A stretch of 7,079 bases of DNA from positions 1-7,079 of the forward strand of contig DUTZ01000501.1 of assembly GCA_012841845.1 (NCBI GenBank), written 5' to 3'. This DNA is from Actinomycetales bacterium (GTDB lineage Bacteria > Actinomycetota > Actinomycetes > Mycobacteriales > Mycobacteriaceae). The notes beneath the pieces are model-generated. The model saw only the letters and a program-made list of their open reading frames with translations. It ran no database searches and was not told the origin of the DNA. Positions 1 to 7,079 of this stretch are shown piece after piece; position 1 is the stretch's first letter, and each line of letters begins with the position of its first letter. The translations under genes were made by a program, and so were the position numbers.

Positions 1-748
1 CGCGCTCGAGGGGAGGGTGGAGGCCCTCGCCGCGCGCTCGCGCGGCCGGATCGTCGGGGTGCCGGGGGCGGCCCACCGGCCGGAGGTCGCGGAGGCGCTG
101 CTCGAGGCGGCGCGGGGCGACGACGGCGAGGTGGCCGGCCTCGTCACGTGTGCGGGCGTGGCCGAGCCGGCCGGCTCCTCGATCCTCACGGCGACCCACG
201 ACGAGTTCGCCGGGCTCCTCGACGCCCACCTGGGGACGGTGTTCGCCCCGTGCCGGGTGTTCGCGCCGTACTTCGTCGCGGCCGGGGGCGGGGCGATCGT
301 CACCACGTCGTCGTTCGCCTGGACGGGCGACTACGGCGGCACGGGCTACCCCGCGGGTAAGGGGGCGGTCACCTCGCTGACCTGGTCGATCGCCGCCGAG
401 CTGGCCGAGCACGGCGTGCGGGCCAACGTCGTGTGCCCCGGCGCCCGCACGAGGCTGTCCAGCGGCGAGGGCTACGAGGAGCAGATCCGCGACCTCGGCC
501 GCCGGGGCCTGCTGGACGAGGTGAGCGTGGCGGCCGCGCTCGACCCCGCCGGCCCCGAGTACGTGGCGCCCCTCTACACCTATCTCGTCTCCGGGCTGTC
601 GGCCGGGATCACCGGGCAGGTCTTCGCCGGCGCGGGCGGGTTCGTCGGCCGGTTCCCCGCGCCCGAGGCCCGGGTCCTCGCCTACCGGGACGCTCGCGAG
701 GCGCCGCCGTGGACCCCGGAGGAGATCGACGCCCTGGTGCGTCGCTGA
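1..748 (+). CDS. Short-chain dehydrogenase/reductase (SDR), 5'-truncated by the window edge
   Basis: NAD(P)-dependent cytosolic oxidoreductase of the classical SDR type; the substrate cannot be told. The reading frame is open from base 2, so 248 residues are visible. A GTG at 17 could be read as a start, but the glycine-rich TGxxxGIG cofactor motif is absent and the catalytic tyrosine is only about residue 116 of the visible part, versus about 150-160 in intact SDRs. Roughly 40 residues therefore lie upstream of the window. Counting from the GTG at 17, the active site is Ser98/Ser99 (in VTTSSF) with Tyr111-x-x-x-Lys115 (YPAGK). The usual NNAG motif reads TCAG here, and the adenine-binding Asp expected in the preceding 'GDV' stretch is not present (GAA). 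The C-terminal tail ending in a PWTPEEIDALV stretch resembles bacterial SDRs related to the 17-beta-HSD4/hydroxyacyl-CoA dehydrogenase type, which is a weak hint of an acyl-CoA or steroid substrate. It is convergent with the acyl-CoA synthetase gene. Confidence 0.85.
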   Translation, partial: ALEGRVEALAARSRGRIVGVPGAAHRPEVAEALLEAARGDDGEVAGLVTCAGVAEPAGSSILTATHDEFAGLLDAHLGTVFAPCRVFAPYFVAAGGGAIVTTSSFAWTGDYGGTGYPAGKGAVTSLTWSIAAELAEHGVRANVVCPGARTRLSSGEGYEEQIRDLGRRGLLDEVSVAAALDPAGPEYVAPLYTYLVSGLSAGITGQVFAGAGGFVGRFPAPEARVLAYRDAREAPPWTPEEIDALVRR

Positions 749-774
749 GGCGCACGCGCCCGGGCCCTCCCCCG

Positions 775-857
775 CCCCGAGAATCGGCGACTCCACGGCC
801 TGGTCGGCGACCCCCACAGGGGCTGCCGATCCAGCGGTGGAGTCGCCGATTTCGGGG
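775..857. terminator. Long imperfect hairpin between convergent genes, likely bidirectional terminator
   Basis: A perfect 15-bp inverted repeat (AATCGGCGACTCCAC at 782-796 against 837-851) is extended outward by CCCCGA (775-780) pairing with TCGGGG (852-857), with one bulged G at 781. Inward, CTGG/CCAG (800-803/831-834), TCGGC/GCCGA (804-808/825-829) and CCCC/GGGG (811-814/819-822) continue the stem to a CACA loop at 815-818. It sits 26 bases after the SDR stop and 21 bases from the stop of the oppositely oriented ligase gene, so it can serve both transcripts. There is no U-tract on either side, which is common for actinobacterial terminators. The rest of the 749-878 gap is only G/C-rich sequence. 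Confidence 0.75.
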
Positions 858-878
858 AGGGCGGGCGAGGGGGAGGGG

Positions 879-2600
879 TCAGCGGAACTGCTCCTCGCGG
901 AACTCGCCCGGGAAGTCCACGGCCGGGCCGTTGGCGCTCTCGCCCTTGCGCAGCTCCACGCGGCGGATCTTGCCCGAGATCGTCTTGGGCAGGTCGGTGA
1001 ACTGCAGGCGGCGGACCCGCTTGTAGCCGGCGAGGTGGGTGCGGGAGTGCTCGAAGATCACGCGGGCGGTCTCCTCGGTGGGCTCCCAGCCGGCGGCCAG
1101 CACGACGAACGCCTTGGGCACGCTCAGCCGCACCGGGTCGGGGGAGGGGACGACGGCCGCCTCGGCCACGGCGTCGTGCTCGAGCAGGACGGACTCGAGC
1201 TCGAACGGCGAGATCCGGTAGTCGGAGGACTTGAACACGTCGTCGGTGCGGCCGACGTAGGTGATGTAGCCCTCGTCGTCGCGTTCTCCCACGTCACCGG
1301 TGTGGTAGAAGCCGTCGGCGTACGCGGCCTCGGTGCGCTCCGGATCGCCGTGGTAGCCCACCATGAGGCCGAGCGGGCGCGGGTCCAGGCGCAGGCAGAT
1401 CTCGCCCTCGACGCCCGGGCCGGTGACCTCCTCGCCGGTGGCCGGGTCGACCAGGGCCACGTCGAAGCCGGGGCAGGGGCGCCCCATGGAGCCGTCCTTG
1501 ATGGGCTGGCCGGGCGTGTTGGCGATCTGCACGGTGGTCTCGGTCTGGCCGAAGCCGTCGCGGATCGTCACGCCCCAGGCGTCGCGGACGCGGCCGATCA
1601 CCTCGGGGTTGAGCGGCTCGCCGGCGCCCACGGCCAGGCGCGGGGGGTTCGCGAGCTGCGTGAGGTCGGCCTGGATGAGCATCCGCCACACGGTGGGCGG
1701 GCAGCACAGGCTGGTGACGCCGCAGCGGTCCATCTCGCGCATCATCGCGGTGGCGTCGAAGCGCGAGTAGTTGTAGATGAACACGCACGACCCGGCGATC
1801 CAGGGCGTGAAGACGTTGGACCAGGCGTGCTTGGCCCAGCCGGGCGAGGAGACGTTGAGGTGGACGTCGCCGGGCTGCAGACCGATCCAGTACATCGTCG
1901 ACAGGTGGCCGGCCGGGTACGAGGCGTGCGTGTGCTCGACGAGCTTGGGCTTGCTCGTGGTGCCCGAGGTGAAGTACAGCAGCAGCGTGTCGTCGGCGTG
2001 GGTGGTGTGGCTCGGCTCGAAGTCCGGCGAGGCGTCCATGGCCGCGGCGAGGTCGGTCCAGCCCTCGGGGGCGCCGCCCACGGCGATGCGCTGGTAGTCG
2101 CCGGAGATGGTGGCGAAGCGCTCGGCGAGCTCGGCGCGGACGATGACGTGCTTGATGCCGCCGCGCGCGATGCGGTCCCGCAGGTCGCCCTCGGCCAGCA
2201 GTGTGGTGGCGGGGATGACGACGGCGCCGAGCTTGATCGCGGCGAGCATGACGTCCCACAGCTCGACCTGGTTGGCGAGCATGAGCAGGACGCGGTCGCC
2301 CGGGGCCACGCCGCGGTCGCGCAGCCAGTTGGCCGTGCGGTCGGAGCGGACACGCATCTCGTCGAAGCTGTACTTCGCCTCGGTGGCCTCACCCTCGCCG
2401 TCGCTCTCCTCGACGATCCACAGCGCCGGGTCGGTGTTGCCCTCGGCCTGGACGTCGAACCAGTTCAGGGCCCAGTTCCACTCGTCGAGCTCGGGCCAGG
2501 CAAAGCCGGCGCGGGCGCCGTCGTAGTCCTCGGCGTGGGCCTGGAGGAAGTTGCGGGCGGCACGGAACTTCTCGGTGGCGGCGGTGGAGAGGGGGGACAT
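879..2600 (-). CDS. AMP-forming acyl-CoA synthetase (medium-chain/ACSM-like)
   Basis: Member of the adenylate-forming ANL superfamily: activates a carboxylic acid with ATP to an acyl-AMP, then transfers it to CoA; cytosolic. The protein has 573 residues, near the length of ACSM-type medium-chain ligases. Motifs in order: P-loop TSGTTSKPK (211-219), the aromatic/ATP motif DGFGQTETT (348-356), YHTGD (432-436, Asp binding the ribose), the hinge region GRTDDVFKSSDYRISPFELE (450-469), and the A10 motif PKTISGK with the adenylation lysine at 544. All key residues are present, so it should be active. The ATG at 2600 has GAGGAG (2606-2611) five bases upstream, a good RBS that decides the start. It is transcribed divergently from mmsA with a 188-bp shared promoter region, suggesting it feeds the valine/isobutyrate route, for example by activating isobutyrate or another short or branched acid. 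The substrate is inference; a medium-chain or aromatic acid is equally possible from sequence. Confidence 0.92.
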   Translation of the reverse strand: MSPLSTAATEKFRAARNFLQAHAEDYDGARAGFAWPELDEWNWALNWFDVQAEGNTDPALWIVEESDGEGEATEAKYSFDEMRVRSDRTANWLRDRGVAPGDRVLLMLANQVELWDVMLAAIKLGAVVIPATTLLAEGDLRDRIARGGIKHVIVRAELAERFATISGDYQRIAVGGAPEGWTDLAAAMDASPDFEPSHTTHADDTLLLYFTSGTTSKPKLVEHTHASYPAGHLSTMYWIGLQPGDVHLNVSSPGWAKHAWSNVFTPWIAGSCVFIYNYSRFDATAMMREMDRCGVTSLCCPPTVWRMLIQADLTQLANPPRLAVGAGEPLNPEVIGRVRDAWGVTIRDGFGQTETTVQIANTPGQPIKDGSMGRPCPGFDVALVDPATGEEVTGPGVEGEICLRLDPRPLGLMVGYHGDPERTEAAYADGFYHTGDVGERDDEGYITYVGRTDDVFKSSDYRISPFELESVLLEHDAVAEAAVVPSPDPVRLSVPKAFVVLAAGWEPTEETARVIFEHSRTHLAGYKRVRRLQFTDLPKTISGKIRRVELRKGESANGPAVDFPGEFREEQFR

Positions 2601-2628
2601 GGGCGCTCCTCACAAGGGACGACGGCGA

Positions 2629-2644
2629 CGTGAACCAGATCACA
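2629..2644. promoter_or_regulatory. CRP/GlxR-type palindrome in front of the acyl-CoA synthetase gene
   Basis: CGTGAACCAGATCACA matches the CRP/GlxR consensus TGTGA-N6-TCACA at nine of ten defined positions (the first T is C). It ends 28 bases before the ligase start codon. If TAGTGT (complement of 2642-2647) is the -10 box, the palindrome is centred close to the transcription start, a position that usually means repression. The protein that binds is inferred from the motif only. Confidence 0.5.
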
Positions 2645-2654
2645 CTATTCTGGT
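2634..2654. repeat. Inverted repeat ACCAGA-N9-TCTGGT overlapping the ligase promoter
   Basis: Perfect 6-bp arms (2634-2639 and 2649-2654) separated by nine bases, covering the candidate -10 box TAGTGT of the minus-strand promoter and sharing its left arm with the centre of the CRP-like palindrome at 2629-2644. It could be an operator for a second regulator, or chance; six-base arms are weak evidence alone. Confidence 0.3.
2642..2647 (-). promoter_or_regulatory. Candidate -10 box for the acyl-CoA synthetase gene
   Basis: On the minus strand this reads TAGTGT, matching the TANNNT form common in actinobacteria, about 41 bases before the start codon, in the more A/T-rich part of the region. No convincing -35 hexamer is visible at the usual spacing, so this is a tentative call. 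Confidence 0.3.
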
Positions 2655-2680
2655 CCGTGCGGGGGCGAGTACACCCGAAA

Positions 2681-2706
2681 GGGGAGGAGGTGGGGGTGGG
2701 CTCGGG
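2681..2706 (+). other. G-quadruplex-type motif in the divergent promoter region
   Basis: Four G-runs on the plus strand: 2681-2684, 2692-2696, 2698-2700 and 2704-2706, with loops of 7, 1 and 3 bases. This satisfies the standard G3+N1-7 pattern. It lies between the two candidate promoters. Such motifs arise often in high-GC genomes, so function is uncertain. Confidence 0.4.
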
Positions 2707-2715
2707 ATCCGCCCC

Positions 2716-2742
2716 TGGATTACTAGGAGTTGCAAGTATATG
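2716..2742 (+). promoter_or_regulatory. A/T-rich core, candidate mmsA operon promoter
   Basis: This short stretch is markedly more A/T-rich than its surroundings and contains TATATG (2737-2742) as a possible -10 box. The -35 side (around 2715-2720, CTGGAT) is a poor match. It also holds a weak dyad TACT-N10-AGTA (2721-2738). With this -10 box, transcription would start near 2749, inside the CRP-like palindrome at 2742-2757. Confidence 0.35.
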
Positions 2743-2757
2743 GTGACTGGCATCACC
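2742..2757. promoter_or_regulatory. CRP/GlxR-type palindrome in front of mmsA
   Basis: GGTGACTGGCATCACC is a perfect GGTGA-N6-TCACC dyad sharing the GTGA/TCAC core of CRP/GlxR sites; the outermost T and A of the consensus are replaced by G and C, which keeps the symmetry. It ends 31 bases before the mmsA start codon, nearly the same distance as the matching site before the divergent ligase. Binding factor inferred from the motif. Confidence 0.5.
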
Positions 2758-2788
2758 CCAGCACCTCTCCCGACCACGAAGGGTTGTC

Positions 2789-4315
<1,527 letters not shown>

Positions 4316-4358
4316 CGCCCCGCCGCCACGACACCTGTAGACGAAAGGAGCCATCCCC

Positions 4359-5510
4359 ATGCCGGTGATGGATGACGACGACAAGATCATCGTCGACGCC
4401 GCGTACGACTTCGCCGCCAAGCGCCTCGCGCCCAAGGCGTTGGAGTGGGACGCGCAGCACCACTTCCCGAAGGACGTCCTCCGGGAGGCCGCCGGCATGG
4501 GGATGGGCGCCATCTACGTGTCCGAGGACGTCGGGGGCAGCGGCATGCGCCGCCTCGACGGCGTCCGCATCTTCGAGCAGCTGGCCCGCGGCTGCCCGGC
4601 CGTCGCCGCCTACCTGTCCATCCACAACATGTGCGTGTGGATGATCGACGAGTTCGGCACCGACGCCCAGCGGCAGCAGTGGATCCCGCCGCTGGCCTCG
4701 ATGGAGCACTTCGCGTCGTACTGCCTCACCGAGCCGGGCGCCGGCTCGGACGCGGCGGCGCTGCGCACCAAGGCCGTCCGGGACGGCGACGACTACGTGC
4801 TCACCGGCACCAAGCAGTTCATCTCCGGGGGCGGCCGGTCGGACGTCTACGTGGTGATGGCCCGGACCGGCGACTCCGGCCCCAAGGGCATCTCGGCCTT
4901 CCTCGTCCCCGCGGACGCCGAGGGCCTGAGCTTCGGCCCGAACGAGGACAAGATGGGCTGGAACGCCCAGCCCACCGCGCAGGTGATCATGGAGGGCGTC
5001 CGCGTGCCGGCCGCCAACCTCATCGGCGAGACCGAGGGCCTCGGCTTCACCATTGCCATGCGCGGCCTCAACGGCGGCCGCATCAACATCGCGGCCTGCT
5101 CGCTCGGCGGGGCACAGGACGCGTACTCGCGGGCCGTGGCCCACCTGCGGGACCGGGAGGCCTTCGGCGGCCCGCTCATCGACGAGCCGACCATCCGGTT
5201 CACCCTCGCCGACATGGCGACGAACCTCGAGGCGAGCCGGCTCATGCTGTGGCGGGCCGCGGAGTCGCTCGACGCCAAGGAGCCGGACCACGTCGAGCAG
5301 TGCGCCATGGCCAAGCTGTTCGTCACCGACCGGTGCTTCGACATCGCCGACACGGCGCTGCAGCTCCACGGCGGGTACGGCTATCTGGCCGAGTACGGAA
5401 TCGAGAAGATCGTCCGAGATCTCCGGGTACACCGCATCCTGGAGGGGACGAACGAGATCATGCGCGTGGTCGTCGGCCGGGCCGTCGCCGCGCGAGGACT
5501 GGGAGCGTAA
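4359..5510 (+). CDS. Acyl-CoA dehydrogenase, isobutyryl-CoA dehydrogenase (ACAD8)-like
   Basis: FAD-dependent alpha,beta-dehydrogenation of an acyl-CoA, here most likely isobutyryl-CoA to methacrylyl-CoA in valine breakdown, passing electrons to electron-transfer flavoprotein. 383 residues, typical of the family. Visible: first signature YCLTEPGAGSD (121-131), flavin-contacting stretch around 150-157 (GTKQFISG), GGRINIA-CSLG (239-250), QLHGGYGY (335-342) and the catalytic base Glu362 in ILEGTNEIMR. The GGRINIAxCSLG run, FTLADMAT (281-288) and the EGTNE/EGSNE context are close to what I recall of human ACAD8, which supports isobutyryl-CoA over straight-chain or 2-methylbutyryl-CoA; activity on the latter cannot be excluded. 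AAAGGAG (4344-4350) lies eight bases before ATG 4359; an in-frame ATG at 4368 is further from this RBS than usual. The stop is three bases from the mmsB start. Confidence 0.93.
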   Translation: MPVMDDDDKIIVDAAYDFAAKRLAPKALEWDAQHHFPKDVLREAAGMGMGAIYVSEDVGGSGMRRLDGVRIFEQLARGCPAVAAYLSIHNMCVWMIDEFGTDAQRQQWIPPLASMEHFASYCLTEPGAGSDAAALRTKAVRDGDDYVLTGTKQFISGGGRSDVYVVMARTGDSGPKGISAFLVPADAEGLSFGPNEDKMGWNAQPTAQVIMEGVRVPAANLIGETEGLGFTIAMRGLNGGRINIAACSLGGAQDAYSRAVAHLRDREAFGGPLIDEPTIRFTLADMATNLEASRLMLWRAAESLDAKEPDHVEQCAMAKLFVTDRCFDIADTALQLHGGYGYLAEYGIEKIVRDLRVHRILEGTNEIMRVVVGRAVAARGLGA

Positions 5511-5513
5511 GTC

Positions 5514-6395
5514 ATGACCACTGTTGCATTCCTCGGGCTCGGCAACATGGGCGGCCCCATGGCCGCCAACCTCGTCGGCGCCGGACACGACGTCCGCGGC
5601 TTCGACCCGGTGCCCGCCGCCCAGGAGGCGGCCCGCGAGGCCGGCGTCACCGTGTGCGAGACCCCCGTCGAGGCGGTGCAGGGGGCCGGCGCCGTCGTCA
5701 CCATGCTCCCCAACGGTGCGCTCGTGAAGTCCACCTACGCCGAGGTGCTCCCGGCCGCCGGGCAGGGCACGCTCTTCATCGACTCCTCGACCATCTCGGT
5801 CGACGACGCCCGCGAGGTCCACGAGCAGGCGGTCTCCGCCGGGATGCTCCAGGTGGACGCGCCGGTCTCCGGCGGCGTCAAGGGCGCCACCGCGGGCTCG
5901 CTCGCCTTCATGGTGGGCGGCGAGGACGAGGCGTTCGCCGCGGCCCAGCCCGTCCTGGAGCCGATGGCCGGCAAGATCATCCACTGCGGTGTGCCCGGCG
6001 CGGGCCAGGCCGCCAAGGTGTGCAACAACATGGTCCTGGCGGTCCACCAGATCGCGATCGGCGAGGCGTTCGTCCTGGCCGAGCGACTGGGGCTCGAGCA
6101 CCAGGCCCTCTTCGACGTGGTGACCGGCGCCACCGGCAACAGCTGGGCGCTGCACACCAACTGCCCGGTCCCCGGTCCGGTCCCCACCTCCCCGGCGAAC
6201 AACGACTTCAAGCCCGGGTTCGCCACCGCTCTCATGAACAAGGACCTCGGGCTCGCGCTCGCGGCCCTCGAGAGCACCGGCACGGTCGCTCCGCTCGGTG
6301 CGGCGGCGGCAGCCCTGTACGACGAGTTCGCACAGGAGCACGGCGGCGAGGACTTCAGCGCCATCATCACCAGCATCCGCGACTCGTCGGCCTGA
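5514..6395 (+). CDS. mmsB: 3-hydroxyisobutyrate dehydrogenase
   Basis: Oxidises 3-hydroxyisobutyrate to methylmalonate semialdehyde, the substrate of MmsA; cytosolic beta-hydroxyacid dehydrogenase family. 293 residues, the usual length. N-terminal Rossmann motif GLGNMGGPMA (8-17); Asp31 at the end of the second strand (GFDPVP) favours NAD+ over NADP+. Substrate-binding DAPVSGGVKGATAGSL (115-130), catalytic Lys168 with Asn172 in GQAAKVCNNM, and the conserved C-terminal NKD with Lys243. These distinguish it from the related tartronate-semialdehyde reductases only weakly; the operon with mmsA and an isobutyryl-CoA-type dehydrogenase makes the assignment firm. Start ATG 5514 lies three bases after the preceding stop, and its RBS GGGAG (5501-5505) is inside the end of the upstream gene, so the two are probably translationally coupled. 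A small hairpin encloses its stop codon. Confidence 0.95.
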   Translation: MTTVAFLGLGNMGGPMAANLVGAGHDVRGFDPVPAAQEAAREAGVTVCETPVEAVQGAGAVVTMLPNGALVKSTYAEVLPAAGQGTLFIDSSTISVDDAREVHEQAVSAGMLQVDAPVSGGVKGATAGSLAFMVGGEDEAFAAAQPVLEPMAGKIIHCGVPGAGQAAKVCNNMVLAVHQIAIGEAFVLAERLGLEHQALFDVVTGATGNSWALHTNCPVPGPVPTSPANNDFKPGFATALMNKDLGLALAALESTGTVAPLGAAAAALYDEFAQEHGGEDFSAIITSIRDSSA

Positions 6396-6406
6396 CCCGG
6401 CCGACG
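6385..6406 (+). terminator. Small hairpin around the mmsB stop codon
   Basis: CGTCGGCC (6385-6392) pairs with GGCCGACG (6399-6406), leaving a six-base loop TGACCC that holds the mmsB stop. GC-rich eight-base-pair stem with no U-tract. It could reduce read-through into the downstream GAF gene or stabilise the 3' end of the operon message; a chance dyad is possible. Confidence 0.35.
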
Positions 6407-6440
6407 CGGGCTGACATCACTCCACTCTCGGGAGCCCACC

Positions 6441-7079
6441 ATGTCCACCCTCCGTCCCAACGATTCCGACGCCGTCCTGGCCGCCCTGCGCGACCTGAGA
6501 ACCGGGACGGGCCTGCCCGTCGTGTTCGCCGGGGAGGTGGAGGGGGAGACCGCCAAGCTCAATCGGTTCATCGGCGTCCGCACGGACTCGATGCAGGGCC
6601 TGGCGGTGGCCAAGGGGCGCGGCCTGGGCGGCCACGTCATGGCCTCCGGCCGCCCGGCCACGGTGCGCGACTACCGGGAGTGTGAGGCGATCACCCGGCA
6701 CTACGAGACCGCGGTCGAGCGCGAGGGCCTGCGCTCGATCATCTCGGTCCCGGTCATGGTCTCCGGGGTGGCGCGGACGATCCTCTACGGGTCGGCCCGC
6801 GTCGCCTCGCAGCTCGGCGACCAGGTCTCCAAGGCGTTCGTCTCGGTGGCCGGCGAGCTGGCCACCGAGTTCCACGTGCGCGACGAGGTGGACCGCCGGC
6901 TGCGCATGAGCGAGCTGGCGGTGGCCGAGCAGCGGCACGGCCTGGAGTCCAGTGACCGTGAGCAGCTGCGCGTCCTGCACGGCGAGCTCCGCGCGATCGC
7001 GGCCGAGCTCGCCGACCCCGCGCTGCGGGAGCGCCTGCTGGCGGCCGGGTCCGCCCTCGCCGGTGTCGGGCGGGCGCCG
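6441..7079 (+). CDS. GAF-domain protein, probable transcriptional regulator, 3'-truncated by the window edge
   Basis: 213 residues are visible with no stop before the window ends. Residues about 20-145 look like a GAF small-molecule sensor fold: a GLGGHVMASGRPATVRDY stretch (61-78) followed by GLRSIISVPVMVSG (96-109) and ILYGSAR (114-120), as in GAF-type regulators of actinobacteria. A charged, probably helical segment follows (about 146-205, rich in Glu, Arg, Leu), a likely linker or dimerisation helix. In related proteins that I recall, a LuxR-type helix-turn-helix comes next; here that part would lie beyond the window, so the regulator role is inference. GGGAG (6430-6434) stands six bases before ATG 6441. 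The gene follows mmsB by 45 bases on the same strand, so it may be co-transcribed and sense a metabolite or acyl-CoA of the pathway. Confidence 0.75.
   Translation, partial: MSTLRPNDSDAVLAALRDLRTGTGLPVVFAGEVEGETAKLNRFIGVRTDSMQGLAVAKGRGLGGHVMASGRPATVRDYRECEAITRHYETAVEREGLRSIISVPVMVSGVARTILYGSARVASQLGDQVSKAFVSVAGELATEFHVRDEVDRRLRMSELAVAEQRHGLESSDREQLRVLHGELRAIAAELADPALRERLLAAGSALAGVGRAP

Noticed and set aside
17..19. GTG as the true start of the SDR gene
   Set aside because: The frame is open to the window edge, and a protein starting here would lack the cofactor-binding Rossmann motif; the gene most likely starts upstream.
837..2633. Long open frame of nearly 600 codons on + antisense to the acyl-CoA synthetase gene
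   Set aside because: Its translation is Gly/Ala/Val/Asp/His-rich without any recognisable motif, while the minus strand carries every ANL-family motif. Such mirror frames are expected from high third-position GC.
2721..2738. TACT-N10-AGTA dyad as a TetR-type operator
   Set aside because: Only four base pairs in the outer arms and scattered inner matches; too weak to call separately from the A/T-rich promoter core.
4316..4358. Possible internal promoter or terminator between mmsA and the acyl-CoA dehydrogenase gene
   Set aside because: Apart from the RBS AAAGGAG no dyad or promoter-like hexamers are visible in the 43 bases.
4445..6685. Open frame of about 746 codons on + in another frame across the same two genes
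   Set aside because: Arg/Pro/Gly-rich product without domains, overlapping three genes with clear family motifs.

Overview
The window is high-GC DNA (roughly 70% by eye, strong G/C bias at third codon positions, leaderless-looking short RBSs) that fits an actinobacterium. I cannot fix the genus from sequence alone. It carries six protein-coding genes, two of them cut by the window edges. No RNA genes, mobile elements or CRISPR arrays were seen.

Layout from left to right: (1) the 3' part of a short-chain dehydrogenase/reductase gene on + (1-748), whose N-terminal Rossmann start lies outside the window; (2) a 130-bp convergent gap with a long imperfect hairpin (775-857), probably a two-way terminator; (3) an AMP-forming acyl-CoA synthetase on - (879-2600); (4) a 188-bp divergent promoter region (2601-2788) with two GTGA-N6-TCAC palindromes placed almost mirror-symmetrically before the two start codons, and a G-quadruplex-type motif between them; (5) a + strand valine-catabolism operon: mmsA methylmalonate-semialdehyde dehydrogenase (2789-4315), an isobutyryl-CoA-dehydrogenase-like acyl-CoA dehydrogenase (4359-5510) and mmsB 3-hydroxyisobutyrate dehydrogenase (5514-6395); (6) the 5' part of a GAF-domain protein, probably a transcriptional regulator (6441 to the window end).

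How they work together: the dehydrogenase oxidises isobutyryl-CoA to methacrylyl-CoA. MmsB oxidises 3-hydroxyisobutyrate to methylmalonate semialdehyde, and MmsA converts that to propionyl-CoA with CoA and NAD+. The two middle steps (methacrylyl-CoA hydration and 3-hydroxyisobutyryl-CoA hydrolysis) have no gene here. The divergent ligase could supply acyl-CoA substrate from a free short or branched acid, but its substrate cannot be read from the sequence. The shared divergent region suggests both units answer to the same CRP/GlxR-type regulator. I found nothing that looks like a wholly new system; the best leads are the paired operators and the long convergent hairpin.
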